Assembly: GCA_902795985.1 (NCBI GenBank)
Contig: CADBNG010000450.1
Span: forward strand, 1 to 5,094
Reading direction: 5' to 3'
Length of the DNA stretch: 5,094 nt
Source of the DNA: an uncultured Lachnospiraceae bacterium
GTDB taxonomy: Bacteria; Bacillota_A; Clostridia; Lachnospirales; Lachnospiraceae
Below the pieces are notes generated by a model that saw only the letters and a program-made list of their open reading frames with translations, searched no databases and was not told the DNA's origin. The position numbers and the translations under genes were made by a program. Each line of letters opens with the position of its first letter. Position 1 is the first letter of the stretch. Below, in pieces: positions 5,070-5,094 of the stretch.

Positions 5070-5094
5070 TTCTTAGCGGGTCTTTATGAAAGAA
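5070..5094. repeat. Incomplete inverted repeat running off the window end
   Basis: TTCTT (5070-5074), which directly follows GGGGACGGT, is matched in reverse complement by AAGAA (5090-5094), the last five bases of the window. This is what would be seen if a second, larger palindrome GGGGACGGTTTCTT ... AAGAAACCGTCCCC were cut by the edge. An ATG at 5086-5088 lies in this stretch but has no recognisable ribosome binding site, so it is not called as a gene. Confidence 0.35.

Noticed and set aside
4971..5094. CRISPR array at the window end
   Set aside because: The repeats are only two exact copies with an 8-bp spacer and a strongly palindromic core. CRISPR spacers are normally about 30 bp and no cas gene is present.

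Overview
The window looks like the chromosome of an anaerobic Bacillota (Clostridia-type) bacterium, probably a gut- or rumen-type lineage. The reasons are the moderately high GC content (judged by eye), the AGGAG-type ribosome binding sites, three oxygen-sensitive flavin/iron-sulfur oxidoreductases in a row, and a GGGGAC/GTCCCC palindromic repeat cluster of the kind scattered through many Clostridia genomes. The species cannot be named from the sequence.

Layout. Positions 2-124 are the last 40 codons of an electron-transfer flavoprotein beta subunit (etfB), cut by the window edge. After an 84-bp gap comes etfA (209-1402), an alpha subunit with an N-terminal two-cluster ferredoxin domain, the architecture found in flavin-based electron-bifurcating ETFs such as CarE of the caffeyl-CoA reductase complex. 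Its stop codon overlaps the ATG of a 34-codon remnant (1399-1503) that reads like the first residues of a NimA/pyridoxamine-phosphate-oxidase-like flavoprotein and then breaks off. The following 100 bp hold three consecutive hairpins, the middle one a strong GC-rich terminator shared by the two convergent transcription units.

On the minus strand (2757-1606) lies an aldo/keto-reductase-fold protein with two C-terminal [4Fe-4S] motifs and an apparently degenerate catalytic tetrad. It is divergent from a 648-residue Old-Yellow-Enzyme-type FMN/[4Fe-4S]/FAD reductase (3024-4970, plus strand) of the 2,4-dienoyl-CoA reductase / 2-enoate reductase / BaiCD-BaiH class. The 266-bp region between them contains a plausible minus-strand promoter, a weak plus-strand promoter candidate, an orphan Shine-Dalgarno sequence and a small inverted repeat. 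The window ends (4974-5094) in a cluster of GGGGAC...GTCCCC palindromes and 23-bp direct repeats, including a probable terminator for the OYE-type gene.

Functionally, the three intact or near-intact enzymes all move electrons between nicotinamides, flavins and Fe-S clusters. The simplest reading is a reductive module in which the Etf couples to an acyl-CoA dehydrogenase-like partner (outside the window, not seen), while the OYE-type enzyme reduces an activated C=C bond. The AKR-like protein may handle a related carbonyl, hydroxyl or redox step. That they work in one pathway is inferred from proximity only; no substrate can be read from the sequence.
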